64,000 bases of DNA from Streptomyces ortus (GCF_026341275.1 NZ_JAIFZO010000002.1:4928118-4992117); one strand, 5' to 3'; positions 23,023 through 31,481 are shown, counted from the stretch's first letter. The notes: generated by a model from the letters alone, not told the origin. Made by a program: numbers and translations.

Positions 23023-24222
23023 GTGACCGAGAAGGCCGACCTCCAGTCCGTCCTCGACCGTGCCGCCGAGGGTGGGCGGATCACCCCGGAAGAGGCGCTC
23101 GACCTCTACCGCGACGCTCCGCTGCACGCGCTGGGCTCCGCCGCCGACGCCGTGCGCCGCCGTCGGTACGCCGGTACGGAACACATCGCGACGTACATCA
23201 TCGAGCGGAACATCAACTACACGAACGTCTGCGTCACGGCGTGCAAGTTCTGCGCGTTCTACGCCCCGCCGAAGGCCACCGACAAGGGCTGGACGCGCGA
23301 CCTCGACGACATCCTGCGCCGCTGCGCGGAGACCGTCGAACTGGGCGGCACGCAGATCATGTTCCAGGGCGGGCACCACCCCGACTTCGGCGTCGAGTAC
23401 TACGAGGAGCACTTCTCCGCGATCAAGGCCGCGTACCCGCAGCTCGTCATCCACAGCCTGGGGGCGAGCGAGGTCGAGCACATGGCCCGGATCTCCAAGG
23501 TCAGCGCCGAGGAGGCGATCCGGCGCATTCACGCCGCCGGGCTCGACTCCTTCGCCGGCGCGGGCGCCGAACTGCTCCCGGCCCGTCCCCGTAAGGCCAT
23601 CGCCCCGCTCAAGGAGAGCGGCGAGCGCTGGCTGGAGATCATGGAGATCGCGCACAACCTCGGAGTGGAGTCCACGTCCACCATGCTGATGGGCACCGGC
23701 GAGACCAACGCCGAGCGCATCGAGCACCTGCGGATGATCCGTGACGTACAGGACCGGACGGGCGGCTTCCGCGCCTTCATCCCGTACACGTACCAGCCCG
23801 AGAACAACCACCTCAAGGGCCGTACGCAGGCCACGCTCTTCGAGTACCTGCGGATGATCGCCATCGCGCGGCTCTTCATGGACAACGTGGCCCACATCCA
23901 GGGCTCGTGGCTCACCACCGGCAAGGAGGTCGGCCAGCTGTCGCTGCACTACGGCGCGGACGACCTCGGTTCGATCATGCTGGAGGAGAACGTCGTCTCC
24001 TCGGCCGGCGCCAAGCACCGCTCGAACCGGATGGAGATCATCGACCTGATCCGCAAGGCGGGGCGGGTGCCGGCGCAGCGGGCCACGACGTACGAGCACC
24101 TCGTCGTCCACGACGACCCGGCGAACGACCCCGTCGACGACCGGGTCCAGTCGCACATCTCGTCGACCGCGATCGAGGGCGGGACCGCTCACCCCGAGCT
24201 GAAGCTGCTCGCCTCCAACTAG
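23023..24222 (+). CDS. mqnC: Cyclic dehypoxanthinyl futalosine synthase
   Basis: Radical-SAM enzyme of the futalosine route to menaquinone; it cyclises dehypoxanthinyl futalosine. I use GTG 23023 (AAAGGGA 8 nt upstream), giving 399 residues; an ATG 18 nt earlier is possible. The cluster motif CVTACKFC follows ERNINYTNV, and MFQGGHHPDFGVEYYEEHF plus GLDSFAGAGAELLPARPRK are characteristic of MqnC rather than MqnE. Streptomyces uses this pathway instead of classical Men enzymes. Other menaquinone genes (methyltransferase, prenyl synthase, reductase) lie further right in this window. Confidence 0.9.
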   Translation: MTEKADLQSVLDRAAEGGRITPEEALDLYRDAPLHALGSAADAVRRRRYAGTEHIATYIIERNINYTNVCVTACKFCAFYAPPKATDKGWTRDLDDILRRCAETVELGGTQIMFQGGHHPDFGVEYYEEHFSAIKAAYPQLVIHSLGASEVEHMARISKVSAEEAIRRIHAAGLDSFAGAGAELLPARPRKAIAPLKESGERWLEIMEIAHNLGVESTSTMLMGTGETNAERIEHLRMIRDVQDRTGGFRAFIPYTYQPENNHLKGRTQATLFEYLRMIAIARLFMDNVAHIQGSWLTTGKEVGQLSLHYGADDLGSIMLEENVVSSAGAKHRSNRMEIIDLIRKAGRVPAQRATTYEHLVVHDDPANDPVDDRVQSHISSTAIEGGTAHPELKLLASN

Positions 24223-24256
24223 GCGGCCTGGAGCGCGGAGCGGGGGTTCTGGTCCG

Positions 24257-24739
24257 GTGGCGCTGACGATTCACGCGGCGGACGAGCTGCGGTACGGCTG
24301 GGACGACCCCGGTCCCGGCTCCAACTCCGGTTCCGGTTCCGGTTCCGTCAAGGGCGGGGCCGTCGCCGTGGAGGGTGACCGGGTCGCCGCGACGGGGTCC
24401 CTGGCGGAGCTTCGCGAGCGGTTTCCGGGGGCCCGGGTGCGGGTGTGGCCCGGGGTGCTCGGGCCCGGCCTGGTGCATCGGGGGGTCGTGCCGGACGCCC
24501 CCACGCCGCGGGAGCGGGTGCACGCTCTGCTGAAGCTGGGGGCGGTGGCCGTGTCGGCCCAGTACGCGGATACGGCCGAGTTGCGGGCCGCCGCGGAGCG
24601 CACGGATGTGGTCGTGCTGGCTGATCCGGCGCCGCGTGTGATCCGGCCGAGGGGGCGGGCCGATCTTGCCGTGTTCGACGAGGACGGCGTGTGCGTGGCG
24701 ACGGTGTGCGCGGGGCGGTTGGTGCACCGGCGCCGGTAG
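24257..24739 (+). CDS. Amidohydrolase-like (imidazolonepropionase-type) partial-domain protein
   Basis: A 160-residue protein starting at GTG 34 bp after mqnC. It reads like the beta-sandwich half of a composite amidohydrolase: GGAVAVEGDRVAATGSLAEL near the start, GVLGPGLVHRG in the middle and GRADLAVFDEDGVCVATVCAG at the end. The metal-binding TIM barrel is missing. Proteins of this type next to mqnC are annotated in Streptomyces as imidazolonepropionase-like. The lost barrel makes catalysis unlikely; a structural or vestigial role is possible. A Ser/Gly repeat (GSNSGSGSGSVKG) sits in the N-terminal loop. Confidence 0.65.
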   Translation: MALTIHAADELRYGWDDPGPGSNSGSGSGSVKGGAVAVEGDRVAATGSLAELRERFPGARVRVWPGVLGPGLVHRGVVPDAPTPRERVHALLKLGAVAVSAQYADTAELRAAAERTDVVVLADPAPRVIRPRGRADLAVFDEDGVCVATVCAGRLVHRRR

Positions 24740-24788
24740 CTCCGCTGGTTGGGCTCGTGGGTTGGCTGCGGGTGCGTCGTGGCTGGGT

Positions 24789-24808
24789 GCGCAGTTCCCC
24801 GCGCCCCT
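24789..24808 (-). repeat. Streptomyces-type intergenic repeat, copy 1
   Basis: GCGCAGTTCCCCGCGCCCCT is the reverse complement of the motif found twice at 26351-26421 (one base different). It lies between two convergent genes (24739 and 24847). I recognise it as a common intergenic motif of Streptomyces chromosomes. Confidence 0.55.
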
Positions 24809-24846
24809 AAGAGGTGGGGGTGAGCCGTGCTTTGCAGCGTGGCTGC

Positions 24847-25251
24847 TCAGTTGATGGGCGCGAACTTCTCCTTTGCCGCGTCCGTCACCGGGGTGAAGAA
24901 GTTGACGAGGTTGCCGTCGGGGTCGCGGAGCAGGAGTGAGCGGTTGCCCCAGGGCATCGTGGTGGGCTCCGTCACGAAGTCGGTGACGTACCCGGTCAGG
25001 TTCTTGTGGACGGCGTCCACGTCCTCGACGAGGAACTCGGTGATCACGCTCTGGTTCTCCGCGGGGCGGGCCGAGCCGGGGGCGAACAGCGGAACCGTGC
25101 GGGTGCTCGCGATCGCGAGGGTGGCGTTGGGGGTGCCCAGCTCGGCGAAGTCGTCGTTGGCCCAGGCCGCCGTCAGGCCCGTAACCCGCTCGTAGAACGC
25201 GACGAGCCGGGCGACGTCGCCGGTGATGATGCGGATCGAGACGAAGTTCAT
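24847..25251 (-). CDS. VOC (glyoxalase-like) superfamily protein
   Basis: A 134-residue single-domain vicinal-oxygen-chelate protein: MNFVSIRIITGDVARLVAFY at the start, a paired beta-alpha-beta repeat, and SLLLRDPDGNLVNFF near the end. AGGAG stands 6 nt before the ATG. VOC proteins bind a metal or small hydrophobic ligands, as glyoxalases, dioxygenases or drug-binding proteins. The specific substrate is unknown. It is transcribed divergently from the WYL regulator, whose likely operator lies in the 95-bp gap, so it is a probable target of that regulator. Confidence 0.8.
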   Translation of the reverse strand: MNFVSIRIITGDVARLVAFYERVTGLTAAWANDDFAELGTPNATLAIASTRTVPLFAPGSARPAENQSVITEFLVEDVDAVHKNLTGYVTDFVTEPTTMPWGNRSLLLRDPDGNLVNFFTPVTDAAKEKFAPIN

Positions 25252-25296
25252 GGTGATCTCCTGGTCGGAGCGGCTGTCTGCGGTGCTTCGCAGGCT

Positions 25297-25314
25297 AGGA
25301 CAGATAGAGGACAG
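25297..25314. promoter_or_regulatory. AGGACAG direct repeat between VOC gene and WYL regulator
   Basis: AGGACAG occurs at 25297-25303 and 25308-25314, 11 bp apart, one helical turn, so both units face the same side of the DNA. The position in a divergent promoter region suggests an operator for the neighbouring WYL regulator. Confidence 0.4.
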
Positions 25315-25334
25315 TTCCGGCCCGGTATCGCCGC

Positions 25335-25340
25335 TAGGCT
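25335..25340 (+). promoter_or_regulatory. -10 hexamer of the WYL regulator gene (leaderless)
   Basis: TAGGCT is followed by six bases and then the ATG at 25347. Transcription starting 6-7 bp after the -10 would begin at the start codon, giving a leaderless mRNA; no Shine-Dalgarno is present. No good -35 is seen. Confidence 0.45.
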
Positions 25341-25346
25341 GCGGAC

Positions 25347-26351
25347 ATGTCCAAACCCGCCGGCCGCGTACTGAGCCTCCTGGAGCTGTTGCAGTCGGGT
25401 GGCACCAGGTCCGTGGCCGAACTGGCCGAGCGGCTCGGCGTCGACCCACGTACGGTGCGGCGGTACGTGGGTCAGCTGACCGACCTCGACGTGCCCGTGG
25501 AGTCGGTGCGCGGCCGTTACGGCGGCTACCGGCTGGGCCCCGGATATCGCCTGCCACCGCTCATGCTCAGCGACGACGAGGCGCTGGCCGTGCTGCTCGG
25601 CCTGGTCGCCGGCCGCCGGACCGGGCTGGTGGCTGCGGGACACACGGCGAGTGGGGCGGTTGCTGGGACGGCGAGCGAGACGGCCAGCGAGACGGCGTCG
25701 GCGAAGATCCGGCGGGTGCTGCCCCGGCACGTGGCCCGTCGGCTCGACGTACTCCTGGAATCGCTCGCCTTCACGGATCGGCCCGGTGAGTTCGACGCTC
25801 CGGACGCCGACGTCCTGCTCACTTTCGCCGACGCCGTGAGCCACTGCCGGCCGGTCGCGATGAGATACACGGGCGGCGACGGCCGGCGCGGCGAACGCAC
25901 GCTGCACGCCTACGGGATCGTCGCCCACTCGGGCCGGTGGTACGTCACGGGCCGGGACGCGGTGAGCGGCGAGGACCGTACGTTCCGGCTGGACCGCATC
26001 GCGGACGCGCGGACCCTGCCGGGGTCGTTCGAACCACCCGAGGGACTCGACCCCGCCCAGCGGGTGGTGACGGGCTTCGCGACGGCCGGGTACCGGTACG
26101 AGGTGTCCTTGCGGATCGAGGGAACGACGGAGCAGATCCGCGCCCGCCTCCCCGCGAGCGTCGCCACCCTGGAGGAGGACGAGGGGAGCGAGGGCTGGCA
26201 GCACGTCCGGATCCGGGCGGAGCGCCTCGACTGGCTGCCCCCGGTACTGGCCTCCCTGGACCGCCCGTTCGTCATCGAGTCCCCCGCGGAACTACGCACC
26301 CTGGTCACCGCATTCGCCACCCGCCTGACCTCATACGCCGACCACTCTTGA
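25347..26351 (+). CDS. YafY-type HTH/WYL-domain transcriptional regulator
   Basis: A 334-residue protein. Residues 1-60 are a winged helix of the HTH_11 type (RVLSLLELLQSGGTRSVAEL; RLGVDPRTVRRYVGQLTDLD), followed by YGGYRLGPGYRLPPLMLSDDE, typical of the YafY family. The WYL domain lies at about 165-235 (RTLHAYGIVAHSGRWYVTGR; FRLDRIADA), and a WCX extension forms the C-terminus. WYL domains sense small ligands or nucleic acids. An Ala/Ser/Thr repeat insertion (TASGAVAGTASETASETASA) sits at about 99-118. Divergent from the VOC gene. Confidence 0.85.
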   Translation: MSKPAGRVLSLLELLQSGGTRSVAELAERLGVDPRTVRRYVGQLTDLDVPVESVRGRYGGYRLGPGYRLPPLMLSDDEALAVLLGLVAGRRTGLVAAGHTASGAVAGTASETASETASAKIRRVLPRHVARRLDVLLESLAFTDRPGEFDAPDADVLLTFADAVSHCRPVAMRYTGGDGRRGERTLHAYGIVAHSGRWYVTGRDAVSGEDRTFRLDRIADARTLPGSFEPPEGLDPAQRVVTGFATAGYRYEVSLRIEGTTEQIRARLPASVATLEEDEGSEGWQHVRIRAERLDWLPPVLASLDRPFVIESPAELRTLVTAFATRLTSYADHS

Positions 26352-26421
26352 GGGGCGCGGGGAACGGCGCAGTCCTTTGTCTTTAGGGGGCGCAGCCCCC
26401 AAGGGGCGCGGGGAACGGCGC
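26351..26421 (+). repeat. Paired 20-bp intergenic repeat, copies 2 and 3
   Basis: AGGGGCGCGGGGAACGGCGC occurs at 26351-26370 and 26402-26421 and flanks the terminator hairpin between two convergent genes. The first base of copy 2 is also the last base of the WYL gene stop codon. A third copy in opposite orientation is at 24789-24808. Confidence 0.6.
26386..26400. terminator. Hairpin between convergent genes
   Basis: GGGGGC-GCA-GCCCCC, a short perfect stem with a three-base loop. It lies between the WYL regulator (ending 26351) and the GH18-like gene (ending 26438 from the other side), so it could act in both directions. There is no long T tract, as is usual in Streptomyces. Confidence 0.55.
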
Positions 26422-26437
26422 GATCTCTGGTTCCCGC

Positions 26438-27472
26438 TCAGCCCGTGAACGCCTCCGCGAACGCCCCCGCCTCCTGCTCGACCCCACTGCAGTCGGTCGC
26501 CGCGTCATCCGCAGAGGCATCGTCCCCGCACCGCTGGTCCCGGAACGTGGACCACATCGACACCCACGCGACCCCCTTCTCCTCCGCGAACGCCCGCACC
26601 TCCGCCGCGTCCGCCAGGGAGAACGTCTCGTTGTCCACGTCGTTGACCCCCAGCATCGACGTCAGCGCGAGCCCTTTCCACGCCCCGGAGTCCGACAGCC
26701 CGAAGACCGTCTTCAACTGGCCGTGGGCCGCCCGCGCCGACGTCTTCGCGTAGTCGCCCATGTCGTCGTCGTACGAACTGCCGTAGTTCATGGTCATGAT
26801 GTTGACCGTGGACACCTCGACGCCGTGGTCGTTGGCGGACTCCAGCAGCGCGACGCCGTCGTCGTCGAGACCGGACGGCATGACGGGCAGCGTGAAGGTG
26901 ACCGACAGGTCCTCGCGCTCCTTCTGCAGCAGCGCGATCGCCTCCGAGCGCAGCGCCACCGAGTCGGAGTCGGCCAACTGCGTGCCCTCGACGTCGAAGT
27001 CGGCCTCCGTCGTCCCGGCCGCGTCGAGCGCCTTCCCGTAGGCGGCGGCCAGCTCCGACGCGCTGTCACAGGTCGAGGCCAGCTCCTTCCCGGACGCCCC
27101 GCCGAAGGAGACCCGCACGGCCGAGCCCGACTCGGTGAGCGCCGAGATACGGGACTTCACCGCCGAGTCGCCGATCGCGGTCGTGCCGTTCCAGGACGGC
27201 GTGCAGGCGCTGCCGTCCGCGATGACGAAGGCCAGGTTGTACGTCGACGGGGAGCCGGCCGAGTCGTTGCCGGAGGCGGTGGTGGCGCTGACGTACGGGG
27301 CGTAGGCGGTGCCCGACGTGGTGCCCGACGCGCTCTCGGAAGGTGACGCGCCGCTCTGCGGACGGCCCGCGCCGGCCGCGTCGGAGGTGTCGTCCTTGTC
27401 CGAGGAACACCCCGCCGTGGCCAGGGTTATCGCACAGACGAGCCCGGCAGCCGGCTTCAGGAAAGTCCTCAT
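26438..27472 (-). CDS. GH18 chitinase-like lipoprotein
   Basis: A 344-residue protein from ATG 27472 (GGGAG 8 nt upstream). The lipoprotein signal is MRTFLKPAAGLVCAITLATA followed by GC, so Cys22 is lipidated. A Ser/Asp/Gly linker then leads to a GH18-type barrel: AYAPYVSAT, TYNLAFVIADG, VRVSFGGASGKELA and the catalytic strand ADFDVEG (Asp158, Asp160, Glu162), then MTMNYG. The first Asp of the usual DxxDxDxE is Thr here. Activity on chitin or on an N-acetylglucosamine polymer is plausible. It is divergent from an exopolysaccharide operon, so a role in processing that polymer is possible. Confidence 0.75.
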   Translation of the reverse strand: MRTFLKPAAGLVCAITLATAGCSSDKDDTSDAAGAGRPQSGASPSESASGTTSGTAYAPYVSATTASGNDSAGSPSTYNLAFVIADGSACTPSWNGTTAIGDSAVKSRISALTESGSAVRVSFGGASGKELASTCDSASELAAAYGKALDAAGTTEADFDVEGTQLADSDSVALRSEAIALLQKEREDLSVTFTLPVMPSGLDDDGVALLESANDHGVEVSTVNIMTMNYGSSYDDDMGDYAKTSARAAHGQLKTVFGLSDSGAWKGLALTSMLGVNDVDNETFSLADAAEVRAFAEEKGVAWVSMWSTFRDQRCGDDASADDAATDCSGVEQEAGAFAEAFTG

Positions 27473-27642
27473 CGCGCATGCTCCCACTCTCGTGATTTCC
27501 GAAGTGGAAATGTCTCACGGGAGATCCCGCCGCACGAAACCCTGTCCGGCGATCGCGGATTTTCTCAGGTAAAGGACAGGGTCGGTCATTTCTCATGGCC
27601 GTCTCACAACGGAATCAGAGTTTCGGACACATAAAGGCTCCC

Positions 27643-27648
27643 TAATAT
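27643..27648 (+). promoter_or_regulatory. -10 hexamer before the exopolysaccharide operon
   Basis: TAATAT is close to the consensus -10 and lies 7 bp before the ATG at 27656, so the transcript would begin at or next to the start codon. GGGGA directly before the ATG is too close to be a standard ribosome site. Confidence 0.4.
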
Positions 27649-27655
27649 CCGGGGA

Positions 27656-28039
27656 ATGCATTCCGAGCCTGCCATCGAATCCCGCGCCGCAGAGCGCGGC
27701 CGTCGCCGCAAACGCGGCAACGGGCCTGAAGACGGTCCCGTGTTCGTTGACAACTCCGGCCGCAGGGCCAGGTTTCTGCGCCGGATCGGCACCCTTCTCG
27801 GCGTCGTCTGCATCGGGTACGCGGTCGTCCTCGGCATGGCGTTCATGGGGTGGGGCCCCTCGCTCACTCCGTCCGCGCTGCTGCCCTTCGGGGCCGGCGG
27901 TCCGAACGCCGGCCGGAATTCTGGACCCGGCAGTCCGCCCGCGCGGCCCACCGGAGCCCCGCCCTCGGGCATCGCGACCGGCGCGGCGCCCACCGCCGCC
28001 CCGACGGCGTCCGCGTCCGCCTCCGCGGCTGCCAACTGA
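27656..28039 (+). CDS. Small membrane protein at head of exopolysaccharide operon
   Basis: A 127-residue protein: a basic cytoplasmic N-terminus (RAAERGRRRKRGNG), one transmembrane helix (IGTLLGVVCIGYAVVLGMAF, about residues 44-65) and a disordered Pro/Ala/Gly/Ser tail (GSPPARPTGAPPSGIATGAA). It is 19 bp before the deacetylase-glycosyltransferase gene. A small accessory subunit of the polysaccharide synthase is a reasonable guess from position; no family is recognised. Confidence 0.65.
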   Translation: MHSEPAIESRAAERGRRRKRGNGPEDGPVFVDNSGRRARFLRRIGTLLGVVCIGYAVVLGMAFMGWGPSLTPSALLPFGAGGPNAGRNSGPGSPPARPTGAPPSGIATGAAPTAAPTASASASAAAN

Positions 28040-28058
28040 CCGGAACGGACCCCCACTC

Positions 28059-30341
28059 ATGGCTACTACGACGCCCTCGCGAGGCCGCCGGCGGGCCCCC
28101 TCCCGGATGACCCGGGCCGCGGGCAAGGCAGCGGCGCTGCAGAAACCGCGTGTCATCCTCGCCCTGCTGCTCCTTCTCGCGCTGACCAGCGTGATGCTGC
28201 TGGACGGCTATCTGCGCTCGGAGGTCGGCGGGGACGAGCGCGTGCGCAGCGACGCCGGTTCGAACAAGGTCCCGAACTCCGTCATCGACGGCGGTCCGAT
28301 CCTCTCCTTCAGGAACGGCGAGGCGCAGTCCCGGTCCGTCCCGGACAAGACCATCGCGCTCACCTTCGACGACGGCCCCAACCCCACGTGGACGCCCCAG
28401 ATCCTGAAGATCCTTCAGGAGAACGACGTCCCGGGTACGTTCTTCCTGGTCGGCTCGATGGTCTCGCGCTACCCGTCGATCGTGAACGACCTGGTCGACC
28501 AGGGCAACGAGGTCGGCATCCACACCTTCACGCACGTCGACCTCTCGTACCAGAGCGATGCCCGGATCCAGCGGGAGATGGCCCAGACGCAGCTCGCCCT
28601 GGCGGGCGCGGCGGGCATCACGACGACGCTGTTCCGTGCCCCGTACTCCTCGGAGACGGACGCCATCGACAACTACAGCTGGCCCGTCTACAAGAGGCTC
28701 GGCGCCGAGGGCTACACCAGCGTCTTCGTCGACACCGACAGCGACGACTGGAAGCGGCCCGGCGTCTCGAAGATCATCAAGTGGGCCACGCCGTCGAAGA
28801 ACAAGGGCGCCTCGGTGCTCTTCCACGACGCGGGCGGCGAGCGTTCGCAGACGGTGAACGCGCTCGGCACGTACATCAAGAAGATGAAGGCGAAGGGTTA
28901 CACCTTCACCACCATCAGCGGAGCCACACAACTGGCGGACGCCGAGAACGCTGACAGCCGGCAGCCCGGCACCGGCGAGGCCCCCGGCGGCCGGCAGGGC
29001 GAGGGCCTGGGCCGGCAAGGTCAGGGAGCCCAGGGTGGCAACGCGCTCCAGGCCGCCCACCGCACCGCCACCGGTACCACCCTCTACGAGGGCAAGGCGC
29101 TCGTCGCCGCGGTCGCCGTCGCCGAGTGGACCGTACCGGGGCTCGCGACCGGGCTCGCGGTCGTCGGCGTCGCCGTCATGGGCCGCTTCGGGATGATGCT
29201 GATCCTCGCCCGCAGGCACTACCGCAGACGCAACAGGCGCCGGTTCAGCTGGGGGGAACCCGTCACCCGGCCGGTCAGCGTGATCGTGCCCGCGTACAAC
29301 GAGAAGGAGTGCATCGCCAACACCCTGAAGTCGCTGGCGCAGAGCACCCATCCCATCGAGATCATCGTCGTGGACGACGGTTCCACGGACGGCACCAAGG
29401 AGATCGCCGAGGCGCTCGGCATGCCGAACGTGCGCGTCATCCGCCAGGAGAACGCGGGCAAACCGGCCGCACTCAACAACGGCGTGCGCCACGCGAGCCA
29501 CGACATCGTCGTGATGATGGACGGTGACACCGTCTTCGAGGCGGACACCGTACGGCAGCTGGTCCAGCCCTTCGCCGACCCCGGCATCGGCGCGGTCGCG
29601 GGCAACGCCAAGGTCGGCAACCGCGACACCGTCATCGGCGCCTGGCAGCACATCGAGTACGTGATGGGCTTCAACCTCGACCGCCGTATGTACGACCTGC
29701 TGCGCTGCATGCCCACCATCCCGGGCGCGATCGGCGCGTTCCGCCGGGAGGCCGTGCTCGCGGTCGGCGGGATGAGCGAGGACACCCTCGCCGAGGACAC
29801 CGACATCACCATCGCCCTGCACCGGGAGGGGTGGCGGGTCGTCTACCAGGAGCACGCCAAGGCCTGGACCGAGGCGCCCGGCTCCCTCAAGCAGCTGTGG
29901 TCCCAGCGCTACCGCTGGTCGTACGGGACCATGCAGGCGCTGTGGAAGCACCGCAAGTCCCTCACGGACAGGGGCCCCTCGGGCCGCTTCGGCCGGGTCG
30001 GCATGCCCCTGGTGGTGATCTTCCAGATCGTCACGCCGGTCTTCGCCCCGCTGATCGACGTGTTCACCGTCTACTCGATGATCTTCATCGACTTCGAGGC
30101 GTCGCTGCTCGCCTGGCTGGCCGTCCTCGGCGTGCAGCTCGTCTGCGCGGCGTACGCGTTCCGGCTCGACCGGGAGAAGTACCGGTATCTGCTGATGATG
30201 CCGCTGCAGCAGCTCGCGTACCGGCAGATGATGTACCTCGTCCTGATCCACTCCTGCGTCACGGCCCTCACGGGCGGCCGGCTGCGCTGGCAGAAGCTGA
30301 AGCGCACGGGTGAGGTCGGTACGCCGGCCGGGGTGGGCTGA
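28059..30341 (+). CDS. Polysaccharide deacetylase-glycosyltransferase 2 fusion (MatB-like)
   Basis: A 760-residue bifunctional membrane protein. After one transmembrane helix (about 29-48) comes an extracellular NodB/CE4 deacetylase with ALTFDDGPNP (about 101-110), GIHTFTH metal ligands (about 153-159) and RAPYS. A Gln/Gly linker follows, then membrane helices and a GT2 synthase domain: VSVIVPAYNE (about 406), VVDDGSTDG, MMDGDTVFE, EDTDITIAL and QRYRW (about 616-620), with C-terminal helices. This layout matches synthases that extrude and deacetylate beta-1,4/1,6 N-acetylglucosamine polymers, such as MatB, which drives Streptomyces pellet aggregation. Product identity is inferred. Confidence 0.85.
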   Translation: MATTTPSRGRRRAPSRMTRAAGKAAALQKPRVILALLLLLALTSVMLLDGYLRSEVGGDERVRSDAGSNKVPNSVIDGGPILSFRNGEAQSRSVPDKTIALTFDDGPNPTWTPQILKILQENDVPGTFFLVGSMVSRYPSIVNDLVDQGNEVGIHTFTHVDLSYQSDARIQREMAQTQLALAGAAGITTTLFRAPYSSETDAIDNYSWPVYKRLGAEGYTSVFVDTDSDDWKRPGVSKIIKWATPSKNKGASVLFHDAGGERSQTVNALGTYIKKMKAKGYTFTTISGATQLADAENADSRQPGTGEAPGGRQGEGLGRQGQGAQGGNALQAAHRTATGTTLYEGKALVAAVAVAEWTVPGLATGLAVVGVAVMGRFGMMLILARRHYRRRNRRRFSWGEPVTRPVSVIVPAYNEKECIANTLKSLAQSTHPIEIIVVDDGSTDGTKEIAEALGMPNVRVIRQENAGKPAALNNGVRHASHDIVVMMDGDTVFEADTVRQLVQPFADPGIGAVAGNAKVGNRDTVIGAWQHIEYVMGFNLDRRMYDLLRCMPTIPGAIGAFRREAVLAVGGMSEDTLAEDTDITIALHREGWRVVYQEHAKAWTEAPGSLKQLWSQRYRWSYGTMQALWKHRKSLTDRGPSGRFGRVGMPLVVIFQIVTPVFAPLIDVFTVYSMIFIDFEASLLAWLAVLGVQLVCAAYAFRLDREKYRYLLMMPLQQLAYRQMMYLVLIHSCVTALTGGRLRWQKLKRTGEVGTPAGVG

Positions 30342-31444
30342 TGGGCTCGCACCGCCGTGGTGGTCCGTCTCCGGCAGCGGCCACGGAAGTCCCGCCGAAG
30401 CCGCGCCGTGCCGCCGGCCGTGACCGGTACTTCGACACCCTGCGGGCTCTCGCCCTCGTCCGTGTCGTGACCTACCACACCTTCGGCTGGGCCTGGGCGG
30501 GCATGGTCCTGCCCTCCATGGGGATCATGTTCGCGCTCGCCGGCACCCTGATGGCGAAGTCCCTGGAGCGGCCCGCGTTCACGGTGATCAGGAGCCGGGT
30601 CCGCCGGCTCCTGCCGCCCTTCTGGTTCTGGGGCTTCTTCGTGGTGGTCGCGATGCTGATCCACGGCTGGATGCCCGGCTGGCGGATCGTCTACTGGGTC
30701 GTGCCGCTCGGCGACCCGCCGGGCAGCGCGTGGGGCGAGCAGGCCTGGGAGATCCTCTGGTACCTGCGGACGTACCTCTGGTTCGTCCTGCTGTCGCCGC
30801 TGCTGCTGAAGGTCTTCCGGTCGGCCCCGGCCGCCGTCCTGGTCCTGTCGCTCGCGCCGATCGTGGTGCTCCAGTTCCTCCGGCAGCCGCCGGACGACCG
30901 CTTCGGTGTCGGACTCCTCGACCTGGCCACCTACCTGTTCTGCTGGATCCTCGGCTTCGCGCACCGGGACGGGGTGCTGCGGCGGCTGAAGCCGTTCCCT
31001 GTCGTCGTCCTCTCGCTCGCCGCGCTCGCGTACGGCGGCTGGTACGCCCTCACACACCGGGCCGGGACCGGCTCGTACGACCTCGATGACATCCCGTACG
31101 CGCAGGCGTTCTGGTCGGCCGGGTTCGTGACGCCGCTCATGTACGCGAAGGCGCGCCTCGGGATCGACTTCGCGTGGCTGGCCCGCTTCGGGCGCCTCGA
31201 CCGGATCGTGCGGATCTTCAACGCCCGCGCGGTGACGATCTACCTCTGGCACGAGCTGGCGCTGATCCTCGCCGTCCCGCTGATCGACCAGTTCTGGAAG
31301 GTCCCCGCCTTCGAGACATATCTGCCGCTGGAGAGCCAGTGGTTCATGTTCGGCGTCGGCTGGCTCCTCATCGGCGTGTTCGTCCTGCTGTGCGGATGGG
31401 TCGAGGACGTGGCGGCGAGGGCGAGACCGCGACTGCTGCCCTGA
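30341..31444 (+). CDS. Membrane-bound acyltransferase family 3 protein
   Basis: A 367-residue protein with about ten transmembrane helices. RDRYFDTLRALALVRVVTYH near the N-terminus carries the conserved Arg and His of acyltransferase-3 enzymes. The ATG overlaps the preceding TGA (TGATG), so it is coupled to the deacetylase-glycosyltransferase. The expected role is O-acylation (for example acetylation or succinylation) of the extruded polysaccharide. Confidence 0.8.
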   Translation: MGSHRRGGPSPAAATEVPPKPRRAAGRDRYFDTLRALALVRVVTYHTFGWAWAGMVLPSMGIMFALAGTLMAKSLERPAFTVIRSRVRRLLPPFWFWGFFVVVAMLIHGWMPGWRIVYWVVPLGDPPGSAWGEQAWEILWYLRTYLWFVLLSPLLLKVFRSAPAAVLVLSLAPIVVLQFLRQPPDDRFGVGLLDLATYLFCWILGFAHRDGVLRRLKPFPVVVLSLAALAYGGWYALTHRAGTGSYDLDDIPYAQAFWSAGFVTPLMYAKARLGIDFAWLARFGRLDRIVRIFNARAVTIYLWHELALILAVPLIDQFWKVPAFETYLPLESQWFMFGVGWLLIGVFVLLCGWVEDVAARARPRLLP

Positions 31445-31481
31445 GCCGTGTTCCCGGGATGCGTACTGCCACAATGGGACC

